From: Nocardia puris
GTDB taxonomy: Bacteria > Actinomycetota > Actinomycetes > Mycobacteriales > Mycobacteriaceae
Direction of reading: 5' to 3'
DNA: 64,000 bases
Assembly: GCF_003315035.1 (NCBI RefSeq)
Contig: NZ_QNRE01000001.1
Span: forward strand, 1,132,883-1,196,882
In this document: piece after piece, positions 48,197 through 56,399 of the stretch
Position numbering within the stretch: position 1 is the stretch's first letter
Layout of the letters: the number at the start of each line of letters is the position of its first letter
Position numbers and translations under genes: made by a program
The notes under the pieces: generated by a model
Told to the model about the DNA's origin: nothing
Databases searched by the model: none
What the model saw: the letters and a program-made list of their open reading frames with translations, nothing else

Positions 48197-48678
48197 ACCC
48201 GACACTGTAGATGGCGGTGAGGTGGTGGTGCGGGAGGGTGAGGATGCGTGGGCTGGTGGCGCTGGATGCGGCGGTGGGCGGCCCGACCGTGGCACAGGGG
48301 ATAGCTGGCGGGACGCCGTGCGGGGCGCAAGGTGCGGCGGTGGGCACCCTCAACCCGGCGCGAGGTGCGGCGGTGGACGCTCCCGCCCGGTGACGCAAGG
48401 TTCGGCGGTGGACGCCCACCCGGTGACGCCCGGTACGACAGCAGACGCCCCGCCCGATGACGCGAGGGTGCGGCTGGCGGCCGCCGACCGGTGACGCAAG
48501 GCGCAGCGGCAGACACCCCCAACCGGCAGCACCCTGCGACGGCACACTCACCCCGGCGGCGCACGGATACCGCTGACGGCACGCCGACCGGCGCCGCGCA
48601 GCGCAACGCTGGCGTTCGAGTCGAGCGCGATGGCGTTTCGGTCGCGTCCCGGCGACGCTCACGGCTGTTGCACCCGGC
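48197..48678. other. 480-bp intergenic region before the MFS gene
   Basis: The stretch has no convincing intact gene. Most of it (about 48323-48596) is a degenerate 33-bp repeat array described separately. The MFS start at 48679 has no strong ribosome site. Confidence 0.5.
48323..48596. repeat. Degenerate tandem repeats of about 33 bp
   Basis: Seven to nine diverged units follow the pattern GACGCAAGGTGCGGCGGTGG plus ACGCxCxCCCGG. On the plus strand units translate as 11-residue blocks such as AQGAAVGTLNP, ARGAAVDAPAR, TQGSAVDAHPV and TQGAAADTPNR, but stops and shifts (e.g. TGA 48391) interrupt every frame. This is a decayed minisatellite or repeat-protein relic. Units touch each other without spacers, so it is not CRISPR. 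Confidence 0.65.
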
Positions 48679-49869
48679 ATGACGACAACGACCCAGCCGG
48701 CGATCTCGACGCCGGACGCGACCCGCCGGGCCTGGCCCGCCCTGCTCACCATGTTCCTGGGCAGTTTCACCCTGGTCACCGCCGAGTTCTTGCCGCCAGG
48801 CGTGCTGACCACGATGGCCGACGATCTGGGCGTTGCCGAAGGCGTCGTCGGGCTCTCGGTGAGCGCGACGGCCCTCACCGCCCTGCTCACCGCCGTCGGC
48901 TTGAGCTCCCTGTTCCCGCGCGTCGACCGCCGCACGCTGCTGGTCGCGCTGACGGTCGGCGCCGCGGTGTCGAACCTCGTGGTGGCACTGGCCCCGAACA
49001 TCGCGCTGCTGCTGATCGCGCGCCTGCTGCTGGGCGCCGCCGTCGGTGGCTACTGGTCGATGGCGCTGGTGATCGCCGCCCGGCTGGTGCCCGCGGACCG
49101 GCTCGGCAGGGCCATGATGATCGTCAACACGGGCACCACGGTCGCGACCGTCGCCGGTGTCCCGCTCGGCGTCCTGCTGAGCACCTTCGCCAGCTGGCGG
49201 GTGGTGTTCGTCGTCGCGGCCGCACTCACCGTCGTCGCCGCCGTCGCGGTCCAGCTGACGCTGCCGCCCGTGCCGCCCACGCCGGGTATCGGCTGGTCGG
49301 CGATGGGCGCGGCCCTGCGCGCTCCCGGTGTCGCGCTCGGCCTGTTCAGCGTGATCGCCGTGATCGGCGGCCACTTCGCCGGCTACACCTACATCCGCCC
49401 GGCCCTCACCGAACTGCTCGACGCCGGCCCCACCGCGATCCCGATCCTGCTGGCGCTCTTCGGCATCGGCGGCCTGCTCGGCAACTTCGCCACCGGCGCG
49501 CTCGCCGACCGCAGACTCGAACCGCTGCTGCTGGCGGTGCCGCTGGCCATCACCGTGTCGATCCTCGTCATCCTCGCCTCCGGCTCGGTGCCCGCCCTCG
49601 CCTACCTGGCCGTATTCGTCTGGGGCGGCGCCTTCGGCGGCATCCTCAACCTCGTCCAGGTGTGGGTCTCCCGCGTCCTGCCCGACCGCGTCGAAGCGGG
49701 CAGCGGGCTGGTCGTGGCCGGCTTCCAGCTCGCGATCATCCTCGGCTCGGCGGTCGGCGGCCGCGGCGTCGACGCCATCGGCCTCACCGCCACCTACCTC
49801 GCCGCCGCCGTCGCCGCGTTGGTCGGCGGTGTGGTGATCAGGACGTCGCTCTCACGCTCCCGAGGGTGA
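48679..49869 (+). CDS. Major facilitator superfamily exporter (DHA1-like)
   Basis: This 396-residue, 12-helix transporter has the motif-A-like loop LFPRVDRRTLLVALTVGAAVSNL between helices 2 and 3, and a motif C-like segment ATVAGVPLGVLLSTFASWRVVF in helix 5, typical of DHA1 drug or sugar-efflux proteins of the AraJ/CmlR type. The substrate is unknown. A strong bidirectional hairpin follows. Confidence 0.88.
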   Translation: MTTTTQPAISTPDATRRAWPALLTMFLGSFTLVTAEFLPPGVLTTMADDLGVAEGVVGLSVSATALTALLTAVGLSSLFPRVDRRTLLVALTVGAAVSNLVVALAPNIALLLIARLLLGAAVGGYWSMALVIAARLVPADRLGRAMMIVNTGTTVATVAGVPLGVLLSTFASWRVVFVVAAALTVVAAVAVQLTLPPVPPTPGIGWSAMGAALRAPGVALGLFSVIAVIGGHFAGYTYIRPALTELLDAGPTAIPILLALFGIGGLLGNFATGALADRRLEPLLLAVPLAITVSILVILASGSVPALAYLAVFVWGGAFGGILNLVQVWVSRVLPDRVEAGSGLVVAGFQLAIILGSAVGGRGVDAIGLTATYLAAAVAALVGGVVIRTSLSRSRG

Positions 49870-49877
49870 GAGTTGTT

Positions 49878-49909
49878 CCGGCTCGGGTCGTTTCGGCGAC
49901 CCGAGCCGG
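49878..49909. terminator. Bidirectional hairpin terminator
   Basis: A 13-bp perfect stem (arm CCGGCTCGGGTCG) with loop TTTCGG lies between the convergent MFS and vapC-like genes. Confidence 0.6.
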
Positions 49910-49932
49910 TGGGCGGGCGGGCGCACCGTCGG

Positions 49933-50367
49933 TCAGAGATCGTCAGGGAGCACCCGGAAAGCCTTGTGGCTGGTCAGCGGTGCGATCGCTCGGAAGTCCC
50001 GCCGATCCAACGTCAGCACGTCCACCGTCTCATATCGTTCGGCCAGCGCCACATTCGTCGCGTCGGTCAAGTCCAAACGCAGTGCGCCATAGCGGTTCTG
50101 CACTTTTCTGGCGGTCCGAAGCACCATCGAAGTGATCTCCGGTACCTCGATTCGCCCCGTGCGCTCCTGTGCGAGCAGCCAATCGTTGACGCCGTAGGCC
50201 GCTGCGCGGTTGACATTCCGCGTGAGCACATGCTCGATCTCGAGCAACACCAACGGCGACACGACTGTGAGGGCAGCCTGTTGGAGCGCCTTCCGCGCCG
50301 GATCGTGCTCGGGATCCGAAGGATTGAATGCTGCGACGAAACCGGACGTGTCACCGATCAGCAGCAT
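49933..50367 (-). CDS. vapC: PIN-domain toxin, VapC type
   Basis: This 144-residue toxin RNase has the expected acidic residues: Asp6 in IGDTSGF, Glu43/Glu45 in LLEIEH, Asp102 in LTDATN and Asp121/Asp124 in TLDRRDF, which hold the Mg ions that cut RNA (commonly tRNA or rRNA). It lies three bases after the antitoxin gene in the same operon. Confidence 0.9.
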   Translation of the reverse strand: MLLIGDTSGFVAAFNPSDPEHDPARKALQQAALTVVSPLVLLEIEHVLTRNVNRAAAYGVNDWLLAQERTGRIEVPEITSMVLRTARKVQNRYGALRLDLTDATNVALAERYETVDVLTLDRRDFRAIAPLTSHKAFRVLPDDL

Positions 50368-50370
50368 CGA

Positions 50371-50616
50371 TCAGCGGCCCTCCGCCTCGATGATCCCGTC
50401 GCCGATGGTTCGGTCGATCTCGTCCGCAGAAATAGACCGCCCGAAGTCGACAACCGGAATGTCCCAGTCGTCCTGCCAGCGGCGGCTCCGAATCGCCGCG
50501 AGGTGGAACGCCTCACGGAAGAACTCGGATTCGGGCCTCCCTTCTCGTGCCGCAGCCTGCTTGATCAGCTCCAGGTCGTTCTCGTCGACCATAACGGTGG
50601 TCTTCTTCAGTGCCAT
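50371..50616 (-). CDS. vapB: VapB-type antitoxin (ribbon-helix-helix)
   Basis: This 81-residue protein has an N-terminal ribbon-helix-helix (KKTTVMVDENDLELIKQAAAR) and a toxin-binding tail (WQDDWDIPVVDFGRSISADEIDRTI). ATG 50616 follows GGAGGT at eight-base spacing; the longer upstream frame is ignored. It neutralises VapC and, as known for the family, should repress its own promoter through the palindrome around its start. Confidence 0.87.
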   Translation of the reverse strand: MALKKTTVMVDENDLELIKQAAAREGRPESEFFREAFHLAAIRSRRWQDDWDIPVVDFGRSISADEIDRTIGDGIIEAEGR

Positions 50617-50641
50617 ATGGTTATGGTACCTCCACCATATG
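50614..50641. promoter_or_regulatory. Inverted repeat over the vapB start
   Basis: CATATGGT and ACCATATG form 8-bp perfect arms separated by 12 bases that contain the GGAGGT ribosome site. Binding of VapB/VapBC here would block both transcription and translation initiation. As RNA, the arms could also sequester the start codon. Confidence 0.6.
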
Positions 50642-50679
50642 CGTTGCGCGGAGCAATTCGCCGCCTCGACCAATCCAGG

Positions 50680-51522
50680 TCAGATGCGGGCGGCGCGCCT
50701 CCACTCCGAGGGCGTGACACCCGTATGCCGACGGAACGCGCGCCCGAACGCGGTCTCCGACCGATAGCCGAGCCGCCGCGCGACCACGCCGACCGGTGCG
50801 TCGTTCTCGGCGAGAATCCGCTGCGCGTGCTCCACGCGCAGCTTCGCCAGGTACCGGCCCGGCGTGAGCCCGGTCGCCGCCTGAAACCGCGCGGCGAACC
50901 CCGAGCGCGACGCCAACGCGACCCGCGCCAGCGCCTCCACGGTCCACCCCCGCCCCGGGTCGGCGTGGATCGCCGCCACCGCCCGCGCGATCCCCGGCTC
51001 GTTGACGCGCAACAGCCACCGCTTCGGCGCGCACCCGCGGGTGTACCACGATTCGACCGCCGCCGACGCGACCACGGTGACCACCCGGTCACCCTGCACC
51101 CCGCTCGGGTCCGCGCACTCCTGCACCAGATACCGGAACATCGTCGCGGCCAGCGGCGCGTGCCGCCCGAACTCGTGCAGCACCAACCGCTGCGGCAACG
51201 CGTCCACGGCGTCCCCCATCGCCACCGGCGTGAGCTGCAACCGCAGCACGATCGCCTCGGTCATCGCGTTCAGCGCGAACCGCTCGTCGCGCGGCACGAA
51301 CAGAAAATCCCCGCACGCCAGATCCTCGGACTCCGCCAGCCCCTCGACCCGCACCAACCCCTCCACCACCACGAGCGCACTGGGCGCACCCGACAGGTGC
51401 TCCCATCCCCCGGCCTCGAACTCCCACACGTCCCGCCCGGCGAACCGCCACCGCTGCGCGGCCAGCACCTCCTCGAGCCCCCGGACACCCACATCTACCT
51501 GCGCCAACATGCCCATCCTCAT
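50680..51522 (-). CDS. AraC family transcriptional regulator
   Basis: This 280-residue protein has an N-terminal cupin-like domain of the AraC-binding type 6 kind (GDFLFVPRDERFALN) and a C-terminal double HTH (WTVEALARVALASRSGFAARF and GVVARRLGYRSETAFGRAFR, ending TPSEWRR). ATGs at 51522, 51516 and 51510 are all possible. The target genes are unknown; a neighbouring transporter or oxidoreductase is common for this group but absent. Confidence 0.88.
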   Translation of the reverse strand: MRMGMLAQVDVGVRGLEEVLAAQRWRFAGRDVWEFEAGGWEHLSGAPSALVVVEGLVRVEGLAESEDLACGDFLFVPRDERFALNAMTEAIVLRLQLTPVAMGDAVDALPQRLVLHEFGRHAPLAATMFRYLVQECADPSGVQGDRVVTVVASAAVESWYTRGCAPKRWLLRVNEPGIARAVAAIHADPGRGWTVEALARVALASRSGFAARFQAATGLTPGRYLAKLRVEHAQRILAENDAPVGVVARRLGYRSETAFGRAFRRHTGVTPSEWRRAARI

Positions 51523-51601
51523 CCTGAACCCCCGACCGATTCACGGTAGCAAGGGGAGGTGGAGTGGGCACGGTGAGCGGTTTCGCCACCGGATCAGGGC
51601 T

Positions 51602-52969
51602 TCACGCACCCTCTGTTTCCGGGATGTCGTCCTCCGGTGCGATGCGCGCGAGTTGCGGGTGGACCGGGACGTGGTTCGCGAGGGGATACAGCAGCTCGTC
51701 AGCGGTGGGCCGGAGCCGCGACGGCTCGTAATCATCTGTGGTGAACCGATTTTCGATCGGCGGGAGGGCGATATCCGTGTTCGGGAAGAGATACCGTGCC
51801 CCCTCCCGACGCGAGGTGTGGATCTCACCGTCGGGAGCGGTCCACTGCAACCGATCCGGATCCGCCTCCCACACTCGCCAACGCTGCTTCCCCTTGTCCG
51901 CCAACACTTTCAGCCTCCGATGCCGCACGCACAGCGTGAGGAACGAAGTGCGTCCGCGAACGACCTCGGCGGCCGCGGCCGGGACCGTACAGCCCGGGAA
52001 TCGGCACACTCCGTCGACAGCCCGCGCCGCGTCTTCGGTCGACTCGTCGCGCTCGCGGACGATGCGGAAGCGCGCGCGTTCGGCGATCTCGCGGGCGAGG
52101 TCGGCATCGATAGGCCCGTAGCCGGCGAGAAAGGCAGGCGCATCACGCATATCGAACAGCGTGTCCGCGGGGATGCCGATTTGAATGAGCGGTTCGCGCG
52201 GCTCCGCTTCCGGCACAGCCGATTTCGGGCACCGCCCACCACGCCCGCACCGACAGCGCAACCGCCCCGACCCGTCCGCCAGCGCCACCAGCGCGTCGGC
52301 CCGCCGCTGCGGCATGGTCCGCGGATCCGCCGAGCACACCTGAAGACTCAACTCCCGCAACCGCATCGCCACCGTCTGCGCACCGGGCGCGGGAAGTATG
52401 CCGTCGAACACCGCCAAACCGTCCTGGACGGCCCGGATACGCACGTCCCGATCGTCCTGCCTGCGCTCCCGGCGGCGCCTGGTGCCCGCCGGGTCGATCC
52501 GGTGCACCCAGCGGCGCGCCGCCTGCCGCAACCGGGCGGGATTCGTGCGGCCGGCCGCGTCGAGCAGTCGCGGCTCGAGCACGTCCACCACCTCGCGTGC
52601 CAGCGCCCGCGTGCTGTCGACGATCACCCGCACCTTCGCCAGATCGATCCGGCCCGCCGCGAACGCCGCCCGCGTGCGCGGCAACGACTCCTCCAACGCC
52701 AGCCCGATATCGATCAGCGCCCCCACCGTCCCCTCGTCCACGAACAGCGCGACCGCCACCTCCGCCGCCGCGAACTCCCCCGCCCGCACCCCGCCGGGCC
52801 CCGGTTCCGCACTCTCCGCCCGATGCCGCCGATACAGCTCGCGCACCGCGAACACCTCCGCGGCCTGCGCGGCCGCCGCCGCCCCGTGAGCCTCCCGCAG
52901 CGCCTCGATCAACGCTTCGTCGCTCAACGCCCCGAAGTCCCCGGCCACCCGTCGATCTCGATCGAACAT
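51602..52969 (-). CDS. 13E12/DUF222 family protein with degraded HNH domain
   Basis: This 455-residue protein has the DUF222 domain (about 15-270, including ARLRQAARRWVHRIDPAG) and a C-terminal HNH-like zinc region (VCRFPGCTVPAAAAEVVRGR to LTLCVRHRRLK). Typical members have a Asp-His catalytic motif between the two Cys parts; here that segment is shortened and its His is gone, so nuclease activity is doubtful. The start codon lies within a perfect SOS box. Mycobacterial 13E12 proteins are known LexA-regulated, repeat-dispersed genes. Confidence 0.87.
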   Translation of the reverse strand: MFDRDRRVAGDFGALSDEALIEALREAHGAAAAAQAAEVFAVRELYRRHRAESAEPGPGGVRAGEFAAAEVAVALFVDEGTVGALIDIGLALEESLPRTRAAFAAGRIDLAKVRVIVDSTRALAREVVDVLEPRLLDAAGRTNPARLRQAARRWVHRIDPAGTRRRRERRQDDRDVRIRAVQDGLAVFDGILPAPGAQTVAMRLRELSLQVCSADPRTMPQRRADALVALADGSGRLRCRCGRGGRCPKSAVPEAEPREPLIQIGIPADTLFDMRDAPAFLAGYGPIDADLAREIAERARFRIVRERDESTEDAARAVDGVCRFPGCTVPAAAAEVVRGRTSFLTLCVRHRRLKVLADKGKQRWRVWEADPDRLQWTAPDGEIHTSRREGARYLFPNTDIALPPIENRFTTDDYEPSRLRPTADELLYPLANHVPVHPQLARIAPEDDIPETEGA

Positions 52970-52977
52970 ATGTTCGA
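52962..52977. promoter_or_regulatory. LexA-binding SOS box
   Basis: TCGAACATATGTTCGA is a perfect 16-bp palindrome and an exact fit to the actinobacterial LexA consensus TCGAAC-N4-GTTCGA. It covers the ATG (52969) of the DUF222 gene, so DNA-damage induction is expected. GTG 52948 is an alternative start if the transcript begins inside the box. Confidence 0.85.
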
Positions 52978-53092
52978 ATATACCGCCCCGTTCACCACCC
53001 CGCCACCCCCATTTCCAGGCGATTTGGCCCTTGACCTCCGCGTGGTGTAACTTTCATCAGGCGCGAGGGAAACCTCGCCAACATCTGAACAA

Positions 53093-53168
53093 GGGGCTAT
53101 GGCGCAGCTGGTAGCGCACCACACTGGCAGTGTGGGGGTCAGGGGTTCGAGTCCCCTTAGCTCCACCA
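53093..53168 (+). tRNA. tRNA-Ala (anticodon GGC)
   Basis: The cloverleaf is complete: acceptor GGGGCTA pairs with TAGCTCC, the D arm is GCGC-AGCTGGTA-GCGC, the anticodon stem CCACA/TGTGG holds loop CTGGCAG with GGC, the T arm is AGGGG/CCCCT, and CCA is encoded (53166-53168). A small hairpin with a GAAA loop lies just upstream (53063-53078). The integrase gene ends 60 bases downstream on the opposite strand, so this tRNA is the element's probable integration site. Confidence 0.97.
53131..53168. other. Putative AICE attachment site (tRNA 3' end)
   Basis: The T arm to CCA end of tRNA-Ala is the usual core for pSAM2-type integrases, and the element lies immediately to the right with int proximal. 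No second copy of this segment was found to the right inside the window, so the other junction is outside it or lost. Exact core limits are not determinable here. Confidence 0.5.
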
Positions 53169-53228
53169 GGAAAGACAACCATTTTTCGCTCGTCTAGATC
53201 GACCGCTGACGACACTTTTGACGACAAG

Positions 53229-54482
53229 TCAGATCGCAGTGTCGTCGGCGGAAGCGAGCAACACGTCGAACGAATCCAACGCTTCACGCTTCACGGATTC
53301 GATCACTTCCACGTAAGTGCCAGTCGTCACACTGATCGAGCTGTGGCGAAGTATCCGCTGAACTGTCGCGGCATCCACACCCATCGTGAACAGCAGAGTC
53401 GCGCAAGAATGCCGCAAATCGTGAACACGAACAGCTGGCACACCTGCCTTGTTGCACAGTTGCCGGAACATCCGGTTCATATTCCGGGGCTCGATGGGCC
53501 GACCCAGCGATGTAGTGAAGACCAGCCCGGATTCCGTCCACCGACTACCAGCCGCGAACCGCTCTTCGAGCTGTCGTTTGCGGTGATCGCGAAGCACCGC
53601 ACCCAGCGCCCGCGGGATGGGCAAGGTAGCGTTCGACCCCGCGGTCTTGACCGCATCGAGCTTGAGCGAGCCGTCCACCCGGTGCAGGGCTTGCCGAACA
53701 ACTAGACGGCCCGCGACAAGGTCCACGTCATCCCAGGACAACCCGAGCGCCTCTCCGCGTCGCAAGCCCATCGATAGCGCCACCGCCCACAACGCATGAA
53801 GCCGGTGATCCTCTGCGACCTGGAGGAACCGCCGAGCTTCCACCCTGGTGAACGCTCGGACCTTGTGCTCGCCAACGTCGCTGACCTTCACCGGCCGCGC
53901 GACATTCCGGCTGATGAGTTCGTCGTCAACCGCATCTTGCAGCGCCGCCCGCAACACCCGCAGAACATGCCGAACCGAACTGATCGACAACACATCACCG
54001 CAACACGTGGCCGGAGACTTCGCGCAGCACCGAGGTTTCGCCCGTTTAGCGTCCTTGCCCTGCGCGCAGCACTGGCATTTCGTCCGCAGACCTGTGATGA
54101 ACGTCCGCACGTGCCGACTGTCCAGCGCTCGGAGCTTTCGCTTCCCCAGCCCCGGAATCAGATGCAATCGAACATCGCCCTCGTACGTGGCGAACGTGGT
54201 CCGTCGAATCTTCGGTTCCGCGACTTCGGTCAGCCAATACCTGAGGTACTGGGCAACCGTCATGGTGGTGACATCAACAGGGATTCCCTTGCGCTGCAAC
54301 TCTTTCAGCCGCGTTCGTTCGGCGTCGGCTTCTTCCCAGGTTGCCCCATAGACGCTGATCCGTTTGCGGGTGCCGTCGGGGGTATCCACGAACAGTTTCA
54401 GCTCGTAGCGGCCGTCTTTCCGGGCACTGATGTTGCCGGAGCCGTTCGGGCTCTTCTTCCGAGCAGGCTTCTTGTCGGCCAT
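53229..54482 (-). CDS. int: Tyrosine recombinase/integrase of the AICE
   Basis: This 417-residue site-specific recombinase starts at ATG 54482, which overlaps the xis stop (TGATG). It has an Arm-type N-terminus (GSGNISARKDGRYELKLFVD), a core-binding domain with a Cys-rich insert (CQCC, RCC, TCC; about 136-161) seen in pSAM2-like integrases, and a catalytic domain with Arg241 (GLRRGEALGL), Lys279, the box HDLRH (His354, Arg357) and the nucleophile Tyr390 (TGTYVEV). It should catalyse insertion at, and with Xis excision from, the tRNA-Ala. Confidence 0.95.
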   Translation of the reverse strand: MADKKPARKKSPNGSGNISARKDGRYELKLFVDTPDGTRKRISVYGATWEEADAERTRLKELQRKGIPVDVTTMTVAQYLRYWLTEVAEPKIRRTTFATYEGDVRLHLIPGLGKRKLRALDSRHVRTFITGLRTKCQCCAQGKDAKRAKPRCCAKSPATCCGDVLSISSVRHVLRVLRAALQDAVDDELISRNVARPVKVSDVGEHKVRAFTRVEARRFLQVAEDHRLHALWAVALSMGLRRGEALGLSWDDVDLVAGRLVVRQALHRVDGSLKLDAVKTAGSNATLPIPRALGAVLRDHRKRQLEERFAAGSRWTESGLVFTTSLGRPIEPRNMNRMFRQLCNKAGVPAVRVHDLRHSCATLLFTMGVDAATVQRILRHSSISVTTGTYVEVIESVKREALDSFDVLLASADDTAI

Positions 54483-54661
54483 CACGCCGCCTGGTCGATC
54501 AGGTCGGACACGTAGGTGTCGAACGACTGCCGGATGATCCGGCGAGACCGACCAATGGTGACCGACTGCACCTGCCCGGACCAGATCAGCCGATAGATGC
54601 TGTAGCGCGACACCTGCAACACGTCCGCTGCTTGCTGCACGGTCATGAACGCTGTGCCCAT
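54482..54661 (-). CDS. xis: Excisionase (Xis), helix-turn-helix protein
   Basis: This 59-residue protein starts at ATG 54661 behind GGGGAGG. The sequence MTVQQAADVLQVSRYSIYRL is the winged-helix DNA-binding core of the MerR/Xis type, followed by the basic strand TIGRSRRIIRQ. It is too short for common ORF cut-offs but is in the expected place, overlapping int. It bends the attachment region and pushes Int toward excision. Confidence 0.9.
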   Translation of the reverse strand: MGTAFMTVQQAADVLQVSRYSIYRLIWSGQVQSVTIGRSRRIIRQSFDTYVSDLIDQAA

Positions 54662-54677
54662 TTCCTTACCTCCCCTG

Positions 54678-56399
54678 CTACGCCGCCGTCAGCAGCGAAT
54701 GTTGTTGTGTTGCAACGGTTTCACGTGAAGCCGGAGTGTCTGGTGGCCCTGCCGCGAGCAGGGCTTTGGTGTATTCGGCTCGCCATGTGGCGCGTTGGGC
54801 GATGGCGGCCATGATGAGGTGGTCTCGGGGTGGTGCGGTGTGGTCGCCGGGTTCGACGGGCCGCACGATCAGGTGTGAGGTGTCGGGTTTGTGGATTCCG
54901 ACGCTGGCGAGGAGTTGCCGAACGAATTCGGCGCGATCGTGTTTGTGGTCGGGCAGGGTTTTGCCGGACCATTTCCGGGAGACGAGGACGCGGCGGCCGG
55001 GCAGGCCGAGGGTGTCGCGGCGGTGGGCTTTGCCGCGGCAGCGTCCGGGGATGGTTTTGTCGGTGGCGCCTTGGGGGACGATGCCGTAGCGCAGCCAGAC
55101 CGGGCAGCGTGGCGAGCACGGGGTGTGCTGCAATTCCGCGTGCAGCCGGTCGTAGTGGGCGGCGGTGCGGGCCGAGTTCGTCTCCAGGACTTCGGAAATG
55201 CTTTTGGTGAGGTATTTGGTGACGTAGCCGATGGCGCGGTCGGCTTTCTCGCCGGGGATGAACCCTTTCATGTGGCCGGGGTCCATGCGTTCGCCGAAGC
55301 GCACCGTGTAGGCCGGTTCGAGGTCGTCCACGCCGTCGAGTACGTCCAGGGCGTCGTCCCAGCCGGTCAACGGCCGACCGGAGTCGGGGTCTACGAAGGT
55401 GAGCGCTTGGTAGTCCCAGCGCGGCATCCGGTCCCCGGAGTACACCTCGTGTTCGGGGCCGAAGTGGGGCCACCACACTTGGTGGTAGGTCGCCGCGGTC
55501 ACCGCGCGCAGCAGTTCCCGCGAGATCGCGCCCCGCAACAGCAGGTGCAGGTGCGGGGCGCCGCGTTTCTGCGGTTCCACGGTGGCGAAGTACTGCACGT
55601 CGAATCCGACTGCGCGGCGCAGGTTTTGAATCCAACGGTCGACCAGGCGGGAGAAGAACACGATGTCACGCGCGGCACGCGGGTAGTCGTAGGAGTCGGG
55701 GTGGCGGGGTGAGCCGTCCGAGCAGGGTTTGCCGTCGTTGTCGGTGGCGCCGTCGCGGTTGATCGCCCCGTAGGAGGGCATGGTCAGGGTGACCATCATC
55801 GAGGACCGGTAACCGCCGATCACCTGCCCGACGGTGGTCTTGGCGACCTTCTTGCGTGGCAGGTTCGGGGCGTCTTGGCGGCGTTTGGTGGAGCGGGTCC
55901 GACGCTTGCGCGACCGTGGTTCCAACGGCGGTAGGGGTCCCCGGAATCCGGAATCGCGCAACTCGCGATCCAGGTCGGCTACCAGGTCCGCGAGCGCGGT
56001 GGCGAGTTCGGGGTCTTCGCCGTGGTCGCGGGCGTGCTGGTATTCGGTGATCAGGTCGGCGCGGGCGGTCAGCAGGGCGGTTTGCTGCTCGGTGGGTTCG
56101 CGAACGTCCTCGACGGGTTCGGTGTCGGCGTGCCAGCCTTCGCGGCATTGAGTCATCCGCAGCCAGCGCGCTTTGTCCGCACACGGCTTGCACACGCTCG
56201 CCACCGTGGACTTGCATGGCGCGGCGACATAGCTGGTCGTGCCGGTCGCCGGGTCGATGACCCGCATGGACACCGGGCGGGTGCAGACTCCGAACTTCTC
56301 GGCGGTGGCTTGGGCGACATCCCGGAAGTCCGGCAGGCTGCGGCGCTGGGCCGCGGTCTGCCGGACAACCGGAACGACCACGCTGTCTGTGGTGTTCAC
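54678..56399 (-). CDS. RepSA-like rolling-circle replication initiator
   Basis: This 573-residue protein has an N-terminal zinc-binding part (ASVCKPCADKARWLRMTQC), a basic linker (SRKRRTRSTKRRQ) and a HUH-type core with QKRGAPHLHLLLRG (His-hydrophobic-His metal motif), followed by AIGYVTKYLTKS with a candidate nucleophile Tyr. A late Cys pair region (CSPRCPVW) follows. It is like pSAM2 RepSA, which nicks the excised element and starts rolling-circle replication. GTG 56399 overlaps the upstream stop (GTGA). The C-terminal codons end 17 bases before xis. Confidence 0.88.
   Translation of the reverse strand: MNTTDSVVVPVVRQTAAQRRSLPDFRDVAQATAEKFGVCTRPVSMRVIDPATGTTSYVAAPCKSTVASVCKPCADKARWLRMTQCREGWHADTEPVEDVREPTEQQTALLTARADLITEYQHARDHGEDPELATALADLVADLDRELRDSGFRGPLPPLEPRSRKRRTRSTKRRQDAPNLPRKKVAKTTVGQVIGGYRSSMMVTLTMPSYGAINRDGATDNDGKPCSDGSPRHPDSYDYPRAARDIVFFSRLVDRWIQNLRRAVGFDVQYFATVEPQKRGAPHLHLLLRGAISRELLRAVTAATYHQVWWPHFGPEHEVYSGDRMPRWDYQALTFVDPDSGRPLTGWDDALDVLDGVDDLEPAYTVRFGERMDPGHMKGFIPGEKADRAIGYVTKYLTKSISEVLETNSARTAAHYDRLHAELQHTPCSPRCPVWLRYGIVPQGATDKTIPGRCRGKAHRRDTLGLPGRRVLVSRKWSGKTLPDHKHDRAEFVRQLLASVGIHKPDTSHLIVRPVEPGDHTAPPRDHLIMAAIAQRATWRAEYTKALLAAGPPDTPASRETVATQQHSLLTAA

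Noticed and set aside
48323..48596. The repeat array as a CRISPR locus
   Set aside because: Units are about 33 bp, diverged, directly adjacent without spacers, and no cas genes are present.
53031..53059. TTGACC plus a downstream hexamer as the tRNA promoter
   Set aside because: The -35-like TTGACC is good, but no acceptable -10 lies at 16-18 bases spacing, so I did not annotate it.
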